Notes: a model not told the origin generated them from the letters alone. Shown: positions 46,275 through 58,003, counted from the stretch's first letter. The stretch is 64,000 nucleotides of DNA from Gonapodya prolifera JEL478 (GCA_001574975.1 KQ965817.1:155024-219023), one strand, 5' to 3'. Translations and numbers: made by a program.

Positions 46275-47747
46275 TTAGTATGCGTCTCCTTGCATCGATT
46301 CTAGAGGGACTTCTGCCCCCACAACTGACACACACTTCCACTCCTCAAGGAACGATGCTTTTTTGGGACGTATTTTAAGAGGCATGTCAGGAAAGTGGAG
46401 ACCGTTGCAACCCGAATATCGCTTACCTTTCCACACCCGAACCCTCCCATCCTCTCCGCTTGTCGCTAAGCTCGTGCCTGTGACGTTCCAGACACACCTC
46501 CACACTTCCGCCGCATGAGAAGCATCATCCATAACCAATTCAGCTCGGTACTTCGAGGGCGCTTTTGGTGAGGCTGTGACAGCTGAGGAGGTTCGACGAG
46601 AAGTGTTGGGAGTAGAGGTTTGTTCGTCTGAAGGTGTGCCTGGTGCTGAGGAAGACGAATGTTCAGGCGTGAGCTTGTAGATTCGGACATGGTGGTCACG
46701 AGAGGCTGTAGCGATGAGGTGGGAGGATCTATGTGGGTGCAATATGAAGAGGGAGTGTGAAGCACGATAGAGGACGTCCATTCAGTCGGACGCTGTTCTA
46801 CCAACCTCCCAACATTCGGTGCCCACGCAACATCCAAAATAGCATCCCCTGCGCCGGCCAAAACTTCTGCCGAGCTCCAGCGGTTCGTTATCGGGTCCCT
46901 CCGCAATATCCGAGCGACGTTCTCTTTACCACACCCTACAACGAGCTGAACGGGATGAAACCGAGAGGTAGACCAAGAGAGTGTGTAAGGAGAATCGACG
47001 TCTCGCGAAAGTGCGGAGGCGGGCGAGGGGGAGGGTGTTGACGATGAGAAGGGAACGTCGTCCGCCATGGTCCACTGCGCAGGATTGGATGGGTCCAGAG
47101 CCTCGTAGAGTCGAAGCCGCGAGTCCGAAGATACCGTTGCCTTGACACACCAAAGTGCCGACACGATTGAGTTCGAATTGAGCTGGGGTTGGAACAGTCA
47201 ATCGTACCAAATGACACGACACACCAGCTTCAACCCGCTCCAATTAGGCGCAAACGCCACAGCCTGCGCGACGCCGCGTCCGTCTCCCAGCACGGCTCTC
47301 GAGGTCCACCGACGCCCAGACCCGCGGGGCTCTGCCTCATTCTCCTCCCAGATGCGGGCGGTCCGGTCGAGGGAGCAGGAAGCGAGGAGGGAGAAATGTT
47401 CGGGATGGGAGAAAGAAACGCGCATGACGGAGCCGTCGTGGGCCTGGGAAGAGGAGGAATCTTAGCGAACCATGACATTGAAGGTGAAGATGGGAGAGGA
47501 AGTGGGCACAAGACGAAACTCGCACCTTCCACGAGTCGTTGAGAATCCACTTTCCCGTATCGTCCATGTCCCAGACTTTGATACGATGATCGGACGCACA
47601 GGTGGCTATTCTAGGTTTGTCGAACACTTCGTTTGAGGAGATCGAGGGAGGATGGGACGCAGATGGTTACCGTTTCCCGTAGTAGTCATAGGCGATGTCA
47701 TGGATCAGGTCGTCGTGCTGCGCGTCGAACTTTGTGACGGCGTTCAT
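46275..47747 (-). CDS. SEH1: Nucleoporin SEH1, WD40 propeller, 366 residues
   Basis: A WD40 subunit shared by the Nup84/Nup107 nuclear-pore subcomplex and the SEA/GATOR2 complex that signals amino-acid status to TORC1. Exons are 47747-47671, 47610-47526, 47443-47225, 47140-46806, 46728-46427 and 46357-46275; all phases fit. Diagnostic blocks are FDAQHDDLIHDIAYDYYGKR, IATCASDHRIKVWD, VMRVSFSHPEHFSLLASCSL, RTARIWEE, LDVAWAPNVGRSSHLIATAS, DHHVRIYKL and VWNVTGTSLATSGEDGRVRV. The final intron (69 nt) is frame-neutral, but removing it restores the family sequence VWKA then EEWKC. The donor of exon 4 (GTTGGT) is weak. A Ser/Pro-rich insert lies in one blade loop. Confidence 0.9.
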
Positions 47748-48047
47748 GGTGTGGTAGATTTTGAGCTGTTGGGTTGTGCAAAACAACGACCTCACCAACT
47801 TTTGCTCGCATCCTTTTTCATGTATTTACACAATTGACACAAAAAATGGAGTTGACATCACTCTAATGATACCGAACGTTGGTGAAGCCCGTGTGTCAGG
47901 ACGTCCGGGGCAGATCGACCCATCTGCACCTCATCTCCCTCCCCCAGGTTTCAAAGTCGCCGGCAGCTCCACCGGCAACTCTGCCCACCTACACAAAGTT
48001 AACGCGTAAGTTCCCCATTCCCCACCACCTCCCCCGGGCCCCTGCAC

Positions 48048-50342
48048 TCACCCCTCCCTCACAACTCTACACACCCACATCGCCACGACAAACTCCTCCA
48101 CACTCAGCATCCCGTCCTTCGTCCAGTCGGCCAGGCGCCACACTTTCGCCAGCGTCTCCTTGTCGAGCCCCGTGGCTTCCAAGGCCGGCCGCGCAGCGCC
48201 ACCTGTGATCTTGCCGTTGTGCGGGTGCAGAGATTGGAAGGCATGCACGAAGGAAGATTTGTCGATGGGGGGGATGTGGTCGTAGCTGAGAAGGGTCGGG
48301 TAGGTTTAAATGTCATAATTCGTGTCGCCAGGGCCTGCAAGGGTACCCACTGAAACACATATCTCGGCGGCCCCCCCGGTGCATCCCGCTCCGCCGACGT
48401 CGGGCTCTCGTCCTCGAAAGGGTTCCCCGACACCGCCGTGAAGGTCTGCATCTCGGTCAAGATATCCTGGAAGGGGTTTCCAGCGGCCGCACCGCCTCCG
48501 CCTGAGGAGGAGGAGGGAGAAACGGTGAGGTCTTGAGGGAATTGGAGCATGAGGCGGGGGAGGTCGGATGAGAGGAGCTGCAGTTGAGTTGGTGTCGTTG
48601 TACGATTTAGGGAGGAACAGAATGCAGAGGGTCGAACCGTACCTCTTCTGCAGCCGCCACGATCCTCTTATCGTACTTCGGGAGCTTATCCAGCTCAAAC
48701 CCTTCCAGCCTCTGCTTGAACCTCTCCGGGTCCGGAAAATCGCCCGGCGGGATATTAAACTTCCTCTGAATCGCGGCAAACTCCCTCGGCAAATTTGCGA
48801 GCAGGTCCTTGGCCTTACTTTTCGCCCCAAACAGGGTGGGCATCTGCTTCCTCAAATGCGCTATAATAATCGCATGCACTCTTGCCGTACGGGCCCGTTT
48901 CACCATCTCGTTCACCTTGCGGATCGCAGAGTTCCGGGGCATTTCGCGCAGCATGTTGAGCAAGTCCCCTTGTTCGGCGAGGAGGAGGTCTTCCATGTCG
49001 TGATATTTGGACGTCTGGTCCCAGAAGGACCCGAGGTACACACGCACGACTTCGGGGTTTGAGAAGACCCGGCCCAGGCTCCACATCAGCGCGCCGTAGC
49101 AGCGGAGGAGGTGTTGACCCGAGATTTGGTCGGCCTGGAGAGGTCGCGAGGTGTGGTTGTGGTGACGAATCGTACCATCTGGAGCCACATAGTGAACTCG
49201 AAAAGAACTCGCAAACGACACGTACCTTGTTGAGCACCACCCGAATCTTATCTTCATTCCCCTTAAGCCTCATAATAATCTCCTTGAACTCATCCGAAAT
49301 ATCCAACTTATGCGCATCGAACAACAGCAGAATCAGATCCGTCCGTTCCGCAAACCACTCCGTCACGCTATTCATATCATACTGCCTTCCCAGCCTCTGC
49401 TTCTCCCCGCTCAAAATCCCCGGAGTGTCTATCAGCGTGAACTGGGACAGCACGGGCGATGGCATTTGCGAGACTTGGAAGCGGTTCAGAAAGGACGTCC
49501 CGAACCGCGTCAGTGAGGTGAAGGGCAAGTCCGCCGTAACGCACGCGGCGTTGCCGGGGATGATTCGGTCGTCGGGCGCGTGCATGACTGCGTTGAAGCG
49601 GTCGGTGGTTGGTTCGGGGCCAATATTACAGCCTGAAGGGTAAAAGTCCATAACAGTGTGATGTCGTCGACTCCAAAACCCCGACACCCCCACGTACCAG
49701 GGTACTCTCGCTCGAGAATGTACTTTATGAAAGTCGACTTCCCGACGGAATACTGTCCCAACAGGAGCACCATTGGCTTTGCTGCGACGTCTGAGTCCGT
49801 AAGTGGAGGCGAGTGGAACTGCTCGAACTTGTACAGTTCCTCCAAGGGTCGCAATTTTTTGCGGTTGAGCTGTTTCAGACCGTCGATGATGTCGGTGTAC
49901 CTGTTTAGGAGTGTCGACGGGTCGAGGGGAGAGTTCATTCGTGAATTAGATGATGGGGTGTAGACACCCCGCGAGAGAAGAGAAGAAGAACATACACTTG
50001 AATATCCTCTCGGGGGCCTTTGTTCAGCACTGGTGATTTGCCCTTGCTCGCCGGGCTTGTCGACACAGGTGACACATCGCGATCCGACGAGCGCGCCCCA
50101 TCATTGCCCGCATCCAGCCTCGTCGAGTCCGATCCGTACTGCTTCTTCTCATCCGAGCCCGAGGGCGCACCGCGTCGTGACGGCAGTGGAGGTGGGCTTG
50201 AGCCTCCAGGTGAGAGAGCGTTGGAGGAGTAGCGCGGCGGGGCAGCGCCAGGGGAGGAAGGGGAGGAGGGGAGAGTGTGGTGCGATGACGAGCGGGACGG
50301 AGATGGGCTGGAGGAGGCGGAGGTGGGACCGAATGGGTTCAT
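48048..50342 (-). CDS. EHD-family dynamin-like ATPase with C-terminal EH domain
   Basis: A membrane-remodelling ATPase of endocytic recycling. Exons are 50342-49996, 49900-49698, 49632-49226, 49134-48643, 48577-48347 and a last exon of about 48291-48048. The exon 5 to 6 junction does not phase with the obvious donor (GTACCC) and stays unresolved. After an unusual ~115-residue Pro/Ser-rich extension come the P-loop GQYSVGKST, switch DTPGILSGEKQRLGRQYD and guanine-site-like NKAD. A helical region (ARTARVHAIIIAHLRKQMP) follows. The end is an EH domain with GKITGGAARPALEATGLDKE, WRLADWTKDGMLSVEEF and a calcium-loop-like DWTKDGMLSVEE. Three NPF tripeptides occur: MNPFGP, GNPFQD (517-519) and GNPFED (535-537), the last two just before the EH domain. 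Confidence 0.85.
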
Positions 50343-50877
50343 TCGAGGGGAGTTCTGCCGGGGAGATTTTGCCGATCGTGCTCAGGGGAGGGACGCAAGT
50401 CTGTTGTTGAGCGATCTTATGTTGTTATGACTCTGGAGAAGCAACTCAAAGTCTATAAGCCATCGTGTGAATGGAGTGTTTCGGTCAACAGTTGTTAGCT
50501 GTGGCATTTGGAACTCGGTCGGTCAGAGTTGGTTCCACTTTTATTGCTTCTACAGGCACGTTACCTTCTCGTTAATAGCGGGTACTTTTTCGCTACCTAT
50601 TGCTCTTTGCAGTGAGGGGTATCAAAATATGTTAGGAGGCCCAAGCACCGCCAAAGCAAGCCCTCTATTCTTTGCTTTCTCTTCGTGGACAGCAGCGACC
50701 GTCGCAACGGAATGATGACCAGCAAACTCGTCTCTGCTCAGTAGCTGGCTCATCTTTCTTGGGTGCGTTGTCTCTAATTCGGGGTTTTTTTGGAAGTTGA
50801 CCCTGAACTTACAAACACCACGCCCACACAGTCAATCACGCAGCGAATTTCAACTCTCTCTGCAACTCTCACATAAA
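50343..50877. promoter_or_regulatory. Divergent promoter region
   Basis: The gap lies between the minus-strand EHD gene and the plus-strand PX gene. It contains a short frame starting at 50470 with no motif. Both promoters should lie here; no specific element is called. Confidence 0.35.
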
Positions 50878-53000
50878 ATGACAGCCCGCGTAGCGTCTCC
50901 CGTGAGCCTTTCCGCGCTCACCAGCGTATCCTCGCTGGCTCCAGCAGCGGATGCCGCACACTACGCATCGCCTTCCGAACTCGCTCTCATCTCCGTGACC
51001 GAACGCACACGAACGCCTACACCCCGCGACACAACGACGCACTCAAACCGCGTCTCGCTCGCTCCCTCCCTCTCCCCCGACGAGAGTTTGCTGGGTCCGG
51101 GGTTTCTCGATGGACGGGTCAAGAAACGCACTCCCACGGGCGCATCCAGCTTCTACGCTTCCCGCTCGTTGCGCCACAGCTACCCCCAGACGGAAGAGTT
51201 CCAGATGTTCACTGCGGAACCGGTTCACCCGGACTGGGACGAAGACAGCGGAGACGACACGGAGACGGGCGCGTTCCACAGGTACACGCACCGAAAGAGC
51301 ACCGGCGCAAACTCGCTCGAGTCCAGTCACAACCGCGGGGTGGACGCTGGCAACACCTCCAGCAGCACGTCCACGGCGGCCGATTATCGGGATAGATCAC
51401 GGCTGCTCAGAATGAGCTCGACCGTGTCGGCCATCTCAGCCGTATCTGCAGTGTCGGGAATCTCCAACGCAGATACCGTCTCAGAGTACGGCGACTCGCA
51501 CGGAAGCGAGCGGCACAGTGAAAAGTCCGGTGACATTGACTACTCCCCGCACGTGAAACGCATGACCACCACGGAGAACATGTCGGCGTTCCTCACGGCC
51601 ATATCCACATACACGCAGAACATGCCTCGATCGGTATGTCGCGCCTTCCACTCTTCCCTTTCCCACTCCGCCTACTCACCCTCTCACCCACTCACCCTCG
51701 CACCCCGTCCTCCTCTCACCTCTTCACAGCGCTCCGTCAACGTCATCCCCGCAACCTCCAACACCGCAGCCAAACCTTCCCACATCCGCGACTCGCACGA
51801 CTCCTTCACCGCCTTTTCCGAGCGCAACCTGGGCCATGGCCGGCGGTCGTCCGACTCGCACTTACACGCCCAACGCGCACTAGTATCGTACCCCTCAATC
51901 GTCTCCGCCGGCTCGGGTCAGGACAAACCCACCCAATTCACGCCCTCCCGCCTCGGCCAACCGCTCGACTCCCGCCCACCCAGCGGGGTGTTCGCCTCGG
52001 CCACGTCCTCCGAAATCAGCGACGTCTCGAAACCCTCCGCCTCCTCCCGCCACGTCCTTCGCACCATTGGGACGTCCTCATCCGATCCACCACGGCGCCG
52101 CGTTCCATCATCCCCGTTCGAGAGGTTCAAACTCAAAGCCAACGGCCTGCGTCGAAACCCGCGCGTCGCGTTACCCTCCCTGGACTCGTTGCCCAAAAAG
52201 TTTCACAAACTGGGCGTCGCGGCCATCGTGACGGACCCCGTGACGATCTTGACGGATGGAAGGGTCGTGGATGATCCGGGGTTCTGGACGGTGTTTTCGA
52301 GGGCCGTGACGGTGTATAAAGTTGTTGTGATGGTGAGTTTTTCGGCAGCAGCGGGGCTGGTTGGTGCTATTGCTGTGTGTGAGGTTTTGGGGGTGAGGGG
52401 GGGCGGGTGAGATTACTAAGATCGAAAGGAGGTTCGAGATGTCGAGGTGGAGCGATATCGCACCTGTTTTGTTACCAACCACCACGACGCCACTCTCAAA
52501 ATACCTTCTCCTACCAGCTTCTCCGCCCCAACGTCCCACACTACCGCAACTCCGAACCCTGCATCCTCGTCGTCAACAAGCGCTACTCCGACTTCCTGGA
52601 CTTGCACCGCGACGTCCAGAACGCCTACTACAACCCCCCGAAATCCAAAAACTCGTTGTCGCGGTCCTACTCCTTCCAACCAACACCAACGGGGCGGACC
52701 ACACCCAGACCGGGTACCCCACACGCCGTCGCAGGTCACAGCACTCTCCCACCGCTACCCTCGCTCCCGATCAAGGACTTCTTCACGCGATACACACCGG
52801 CGATCATCGACGCCCGCAGGAAGGTGTTCCAGGACATGTTGGACTTGCTCGTGCAGGACCCCGTGCTGTACGGGTGTCCCCAGCTGCTCGAGTTCTGCGG
52901 GCTGGGAAACCCAGTGGCTGGCGATAATTTGGCGCTCCCGCATGGGTTGGGGGGCAGGTCGGGGACCTCGAGTGGAGGCGTGGTGCAGTACGAGGAGTGA
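50878..53000 (+). CDS. PX-domain protein, 613 residues
   Basis: A phosphoinositide-binding membrane-trafficking protein. Exons are 50878-51633, 51730-52332 and 52518-53000; both introns are in phase 0. Residues 1-~420 are Ser-rich and disordered. The PX domain occupies the C-terminal third and is split by the second intron. Its first strands are in exon 2 (LGVAAIVTDPVTILTDGR, VTVYKVVVM) and the basic lipid-contact stretch is in exon 3 (CILVVNKRYSDFLDLHRDV). The Pro-rich loop and helices follow (LPSLPIKDFFTRYTPAIIDA, FQDMLDLLVQDPVLYG). The PX loop is enlarged by a Ser/Pro insert. Reading through the second intron would give an unrelated short end (VLGVRGGG), which is rejected because it breaks the domain. 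Target lipid is unknown. Confidence 0.8.
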
Positions 53001-53947
53001 GGATGGGCTGGAGTGCAGTCGAGGGGGGCCGGGGAGTTTAAAAGGACTGGATGGTAATCGCTTCATTACAGTCGTCGCCACCGAGGGGATGTGGCGTTGT
53101 CAGTGGACAGATCATCGCACGGGACATACCCCGTCGCAGAAGTATGTACTTTGTTCGTACGAGCCGCAACGTATGTGGAAGTCACGTAGTTTGGTGCTTA
53201 TCGTTACTGTATTTATACCCGATGTTGTTTTTTATTAGTAGATGTTGGTGGTAAATGTGATATTCTGATCGCGGGAATGCTCATGTCCAAGCCGGCAGGC
53301 AGGTGAAAAGTTCATGTCGGCAGGTTCGCGTCGATCGAATGATACGGATCTGCACTAAACGCGGTTAATGGAGAGGCAAAATGATAAGTGATTGTAACAC
53401 ATGCAACAGTGCAATGGAAATTTTGACCCGTTGTATTTTTGGTAATCTGAAAAGTTGACAAAGTACCCCGTCATCCAACGTTGGAAACTAATTTCAACAA
53501 ATCTTAGAAACCATACTTGAAAGTACTAACTACTGGTGTTTTATTTGAGGTACTTCATGTCCCACGAAAGATATCGATCAAATAAATGCGCCCCACGAAA
53601 TGACCGCCAATTACACGGTATTCCATTTTACAACATGTGATACCGACTTCTGCAGAGACTTTCTATCCCTCCTCATTGGGCGGCCTGGTGAGCCCTCTTT
53701 TTTATTTTCCTTTCATCAGTCATCTCATCTCATGGGAAACGTAAATTAATAAAACGCGGCACACGGTAGTCGGTGTGCGAAACAGCACGCTCTCAGCCAT
53801 GAATTTACCAAGCTTACGTATGCTGGTCTGTAATTCCTGTGTTCAAATGATCAGTCATCTGCTTGTACTATGAGGTGTAAGTGACGACTAAATACGAGGT
53901 AATTCTATCACAAATCGAATTGCTCCCAAGAAAAAAGTGTTTCAGCT
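53001..53947. other. Convergent intergenic region, AT-rich
   Basis: About 950 bases between the ends of the PX gene and the ankyrin gene. It contains only short frames, and base composition drops in GC. No element recognised. Confidence 0.45.
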
Positions 53948-55114
53948 CTACAATACTTCGCATGGTAACCGACGACGAGGTGATTTGTGTTCCAGAATCT
54001 TCTCAACATCCACTCCCCGCGCTCTAAAAATCTGAAGTACGCTATTGCGTCCATTTCTCGCAGCCATCTGCACAGCCAGCTGCACAGCGTTTTCGCTGCA
54101 GTTTGCAGAGTTGATGTCATTATAGTCCAAAAGAGCCTCCAGAACATCTGCGAATCCCCGATACGCAGCTATCCGTATGGGGATTCGCAGAGATGGCATC
54201 GTACCCGTATATCGTCGCAGTAGAAGCCTCACAGTGTCCACGTGTCCCTCTTCCACAGCCTCCACTAGCGGTTCGAGGTCATCCGTCCAGCAGTTCAGCA
54301 AAGGAAAACGATCCAAGAGCAGCTCAACGACACTGGTATGACCAAGCCGTGCCGCTTCCACGATTCTTTGTATGTCCGCTTCCACCCCGAAGTCGTCAAT
54401 GAGACAACGCACACATTCCGTGTTGCCTCCAGTGACAGCCGCCGCCAGCGCTTCTGTCGTATTTGACGCGCCGTGGTCGAGAAGCAATCGCATTACTTCT
54501 AAAAGTCCCTCCGACGCGGCTACAACGACAGGTTGGCGGTGTCGACCGTTTGTGTTCGGGTCGGCGCCATGTTTCAGAAGACATTGCACGACATCAAATC
54601 GACCGTGGTACGATGAGTGCACGAGCGCATGCCCTGCCTCTGGCGCGTTCACGTTTACGCTTTGGTACAGAATCTCCAAAACGGGGATGTTTCCGTGTGT
54701 GGTTTCAGGGACGAGCGCCCGCTCGGGGCACCCAAAGTGCCGGAGGGAACGGGCGGCGATGTCAGCAGGGAGCGTGAAAATGTCTCTCAGGCGTGTGTTG
54801 AGAGCCGCTGACGGGAAGGCGAGGCGATGGTCGTAGCAGAAAGAGCCGATCCGTTGGATGAGTTCGTTGGGAAGGGCGAGGAGGGGGAATGGACGGACTT
54901 GGGAGGACAGTGACGGCGAAAACGCGTCGTCCATGCAGACGACAGGTGACAGGTTGACTGGAGGGGCAGAGCGGGAAGTGTATCCTCGGGTATCTATATT
55001 ATCCAACGGTAAGTTTATCCGGTTAGGTACATTTCGCTCTCCCACTTCAGCCAGCAGATTCGGATTTGCACTAAAGAATCTGTGTAAGCTAATCGTAGCA
55101 TCTTTGGTGCTCAT
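53948..55114 (-). CDS. F-box-like/ankyrin-repeat protein, 388 residues
   Basis: A single-exon gene. The true start is the ATG at 55114 (MSTKDATISLHRF). Residues ~80-110 (FPLLALPNELIQRIGSFCYD) resemble an F-box, which would dock to SKP1 in an SCF ubiquitin ligase. They are followed by degenerate ankyrin repeats to the end (GHALVHSSYHGRFDVVQCLL, GADPNTNGRHRQPVVVAASE, EALAAAVTGGNTECVRCLID, EPLVEAVEEGHVDTVRLLLR). It could therefore be a substrate adaptor, but the F-box call is moderate. The start codon overlaps the stop codon of an upstream ankyrin fragment (TGATG), apparently the relic of a tandem paralogue. No introns, unlike most neighbours. Confidence 0.7.
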   Translation of the reverse strand: MSTKDATISLHRFFSANPNLLAEVGERNVPNRINLPLDNIDTRGYTSRSAPPVNLSPVVCMDDAFSPSLSSQVRPFPLLALPNELIQRIGSFCYDHRLAFPSAALNTRLRDIFTLPADIAARSLRHFGCPERALVPETTHGNIPVLEILYQSVNVNAPEAGHALVHSSYHGRFDVVQCLLKHGADPNTNGRHRQPVVVAASEGLLEVMRLLLDHGASNTTEALAAAVTGGNTECVRCLIDDFGVEADIQRIVEAARLGHTSVVELLLDRFPLLNCWTDDLEPLVEAVEEGHVDTVRLLLRRYTGTMPSLRIPIRIAAYRGFADVLEALLDYNDINSANCSENAVQLAVQMAARNGRNSVLQIFRARGVDVEKILEHKSPRRRLPCEVL

Positions 55115-55605
55115 CAATCCTCTTCACTGTCATGATCGGTTGGCTCGGCATTCTCCGTAGTGGAAGGCAAAATATGAGCACGTATCCATTCCAAAACCCT
55201 TTCCAAGTCCACGCCCCGATCTCTAAAAACCTGCAGAAAGTCCTGATGACCATGTTTTGCAGCGTAATGTATCGCGCTCAGGCTCCAGTTGCTGATCGAA
55301 GCGTCGCCGCTCCACCCATGGAGGATGCAGCTGGCCACACAAGCTCATTCAAGTAAGGAGATTTGGAACGTGTTGGGATAGTGCGCGTACTACATCTGCG
55401 GAACAGTCCCACACTGCCTAACGCAGGGTGAACTCATCATCAATCTGGCTGTACAGGTGAGGGCATCGTTCCAGTATAAGCTCGGTGGAAGAAACAGAGG
55501 ATTCCCTGAAGTAAATGGGATTAAATTTACTGTATTGCGATCTGTTCCCTGCGAAGTCGTCGATAGAAGGGAAAGGCCAAAAGGACGTTTCTAAACTAAA
55601 CATTC
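55114..55605 (-). pseudogene. Relic of an upstream ankyrin paralogue
   Basis: The fragment 55338-55114 (SAIHYAAKHGHQDFLQVFRD, RGVDLERVLEWIRA) matches the C-terminus of the gene next to it (LQIFRARGVDVEKILEHKS). Further upstream, about 55605-55418, SSTELILERCPHLYSQIDDE matches an inner repeat of that gene (SVVELLLDRFPLLNCWTDD) but ends at a stop. The parts between are missing or shifted and no F-box part is seen. This indicates a tandem duplicate that has lost most of its length. Confidence 0.6.
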
Positions 55606-55710
55606 AAATAATTAACTGTTTTTCTTGACTTATGACCATTGCACCGTCGCCTGCATCCGCGTCGTGTCCATCCACAAAAACCTCTCTCACTCCGCCCTCC
55701 TACGCACACC

Positions 55711-56147
55711 TTACCGCCACCCCCACCCCCCACCCCTGACGCCATCCCACACCCACGTCAGCGCACACACGGCGGTCATGTACGACACCAGCACGGACAC
55801 CGTGAGCGGAGTGGAGGCGGAGAGCGTGTCGAGCGAGAGGTTTGTTATGCCGGTAAGGATGTTGGCCTAAGGGTGGGGGGGGGGGGGGAGCGAGGAGGGG
55901 AGCGGGGAAGAGGAGGGGAAGAGGAGGAAAGAGAAATAGCGCGCCGGGTCACCACTCACGACCAAAAACGCCGCCAGCTGCTGCCTCGACACCAAATCCG
56001 CGAGCCCCTGTGCCTGTGCCATTGCCACTCCCATTGCCGGGGCGGGAACCAAGAAGGAAAGGAGGTTGAGAAGCGCGAGGATGGACAGCACGGTGAGGTT
56101 GAATGCGGATGTGAGGAGGATGTAGGGGAGGTTTGCCTGGTGGTGGT

Positions 56148-56181
<34 letters not shown>

Positions 56182-57844
56182 AGAGGAAAAGAGAAGGCGA
56201 CGCGACATACCAGCCGCCGCGACACGTCCATTCCCAACCCATACGTCACTCCCGAATACGCAACCCACATCCCCGTCGCCGCGCCAGGCAAGTCCCGCGT
56301 CACGACTCTCATCCACTCCTGCCTCGTCCTGATCCTCCCTGGCGGTGTAAGGACTTGTCCTGTGGCTGCGGCGACGAGAAAGATAGAGATGTACCCCCAC
56401 AGGGAAAGCAGCCCTTCGGCGTTGAGAGAGATGAGCGAGGATGGGTCACGCGGGTGGAAGAGGACGTAGCTGGAGAGGTTGAGGAAGGCGGGGTGGAGGG
56501 CGAGGGTGTATACTTCGGAAGTGGGGGGTTGAGGTTGTGCGGGGAAAAAAATTTTATATCAAAGGACAGGAAGGGAAGTGAAGGGAGGACGAACTCACCC
56601 CCCGCAACACCACCCGCCACCACGAGCGGCGACACCGAGCGCGGTGCGAGTGATACGAGGGGCGGGATGACCCCCAGGGTGAAGAAGAAGTTCCAGTGCG
56701 GTCCGTATTCGGAGGCGTGTTCCTGTGGGAGATGGGGGGGTNGGGGGAGGGAAGAGATCGAGGTGCGTGAGGTGGCCTCTCGGCCATCAACGTGAGACGT
56801 GTGTATGGCCTGCCCAAACTCCAACTTTGCGCTGGTAATAGTCACTCCACGGTAGGAGCTCTTCTTCTTTGGACTCCTCAGTCTCGCTTCTGGACCTTTC
56901 TCCCATCCCACTGCCATCGCCGGCCGTCCAAACCCAAACCCAAACCCCAAGACAGCCCACCTGGTAGTTAACACCCTTCGTGCTCACGATCCTCCCCACA
57001 CCCAACACGAGCGCCGGTAGCGATGAATTGACCGCACTCGCGAACCGGCGGAGTGCGCCGTACGCGTCCGAGGAGGCGGAGGAGGAGGGGAGGGAGAGGA
57101 GTTTGGGGCCTTGCACGAGTCCGGACGAGAACACAAATGAGCCGACGCCGAGGTCCATCTGTGATGCATGATTATGAGCGTCGGGGTGAATATTCAGTGA
57201 AAGAGTGCCGCGGCCTTCGGTCCCGTCACCCGGCAACGGTCCAGCGGCAACTCACGAGGGATATGCCAAAGGTCTCCGTTTTGGCGAATTTCCTCGGAAA
57301 CTGGGTGAAATCGACCGCGAGGATGGATACGCATGTGAGGAGCGTGAGCGCCGAACGGTAATTCGTGAAGAATGGTTTTCGGTTTGAGTTGAGGGAGGCG
57401 AGGAGGGCTGATTCTGCGTCGGCGTCTGTGTCGGCGTCGGTGCGGGTAGAGGGTGAGGAGGGTGAGGAGCGGGGGAAGAGAAATGCGACGGAGAGGGAGA
57501 GGAGCAGTACCGAGATGGAAACAGCGAGGGTGAGTTCGGGGAAGAGGCAGGCGAAGACGGGTGGGAGCGCAAGGAGGGAGAATTGGACGACTGGAGGAGT
57601 TGGGAGGGTGCGGGATAGGAGAGCGAGGGATGTGATACAGGACTGAGAGTGGGGAGGGTGGAGTGGAGTCCCAGTAAGAATGAAATGGAAAGGGAAGTGA
57701 AGAAGTGAAGAGTAGAAACGTAACATAGGAAAGAATACAACAACGCACCAACTGCGCCCCGACGACGACGCCAATGTCTCCCAGCGACGATCCGCTGTGT
57801 CCCTGCACGTGCAGCTCCTTGGCGAGGCGTGTGGTCGTGTCCAT
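55711..57844 (-). CDS. GWT1: GPI-anchor inositol acyltransferase GWT1, 479 residues
   Basis: An ER multispanning enzyme that acylates the inositol of GlcN-PI during GPI-anchor synthesis (PIG-W in animals). Exons are 57844-57749, 57642-57256, 57158-56961, 56722-56599, 56512-56211, 56136-55960 and 55866-55711, with consistent phases. The total length is close to yeast Gwt1 (490). Family features: N-terminal [17 protein letters not shown], luminal [78 protein letters not shown] and the late helices [20 protein letters not shown]. About a dozen hydrophobic segments are visible. Intron 5 contains a 33-base poly-G run (poly-C in the sense strand) and intron 3 contains an undetermined base at 56742. 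The end [12 protein letters not shown] is Gly/Trp-rich. Confidence 0.9.
56148..56180. repeat. 33-base homopolymer G tract
   Basis: An uninterrupted run of G on the plus strand inside a GWT1 intron, where it acts as the polypyrimidine stretch before the acceptor at 56137. Its length is prone to sequencing and replication slippage. A shorter G run with one undetermined base is at 56734-56747. Confidence 0.95.
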
Positions 57845-58003
57845 GGCTGCGGTTGCTGTGGTCGCCGGCGAGGTGGCATCCGAATCCTTTTGCGTCCTAC
57901 TTATTGTTACTCGCCCGATTGAATTCAATCTCTTTGTTCTTCCCCTTCGCACTCCTCCCAATTCCCATTCCCTCCCTACCCCGCCCGACTCTCCAACACC
58001 CCA
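57845..58003. promoter_or_regulatory. Short divergent promoter
   Basis: Only 159 bases separate the starts of GWT1 (minus) and the conserved unknown gene at 58004 (plus). The plus-strand side is C/T-rich. Shared or overlapping promoter elements are likely; none identified. Confidence 0.4.

Noticed and set aside
51636-52274. 212-codon plus-strand frame overlapping the PX gene
   Set aside because: Arg/Pro-rich shadow of the Ser/Pro-rich coding frame; the intron at 51634-51729 and the PX domain support the other frame.
52333-52410. Hydrophobic end (MVSFSAAAGLVGAIAVCEVL) as a C-terminal membrane anchor of the PX gene
   Set aside because: It is the translation of intron sequence after a strong GTGAGT donor; splicing to 52518 continues the PX domain in frame.
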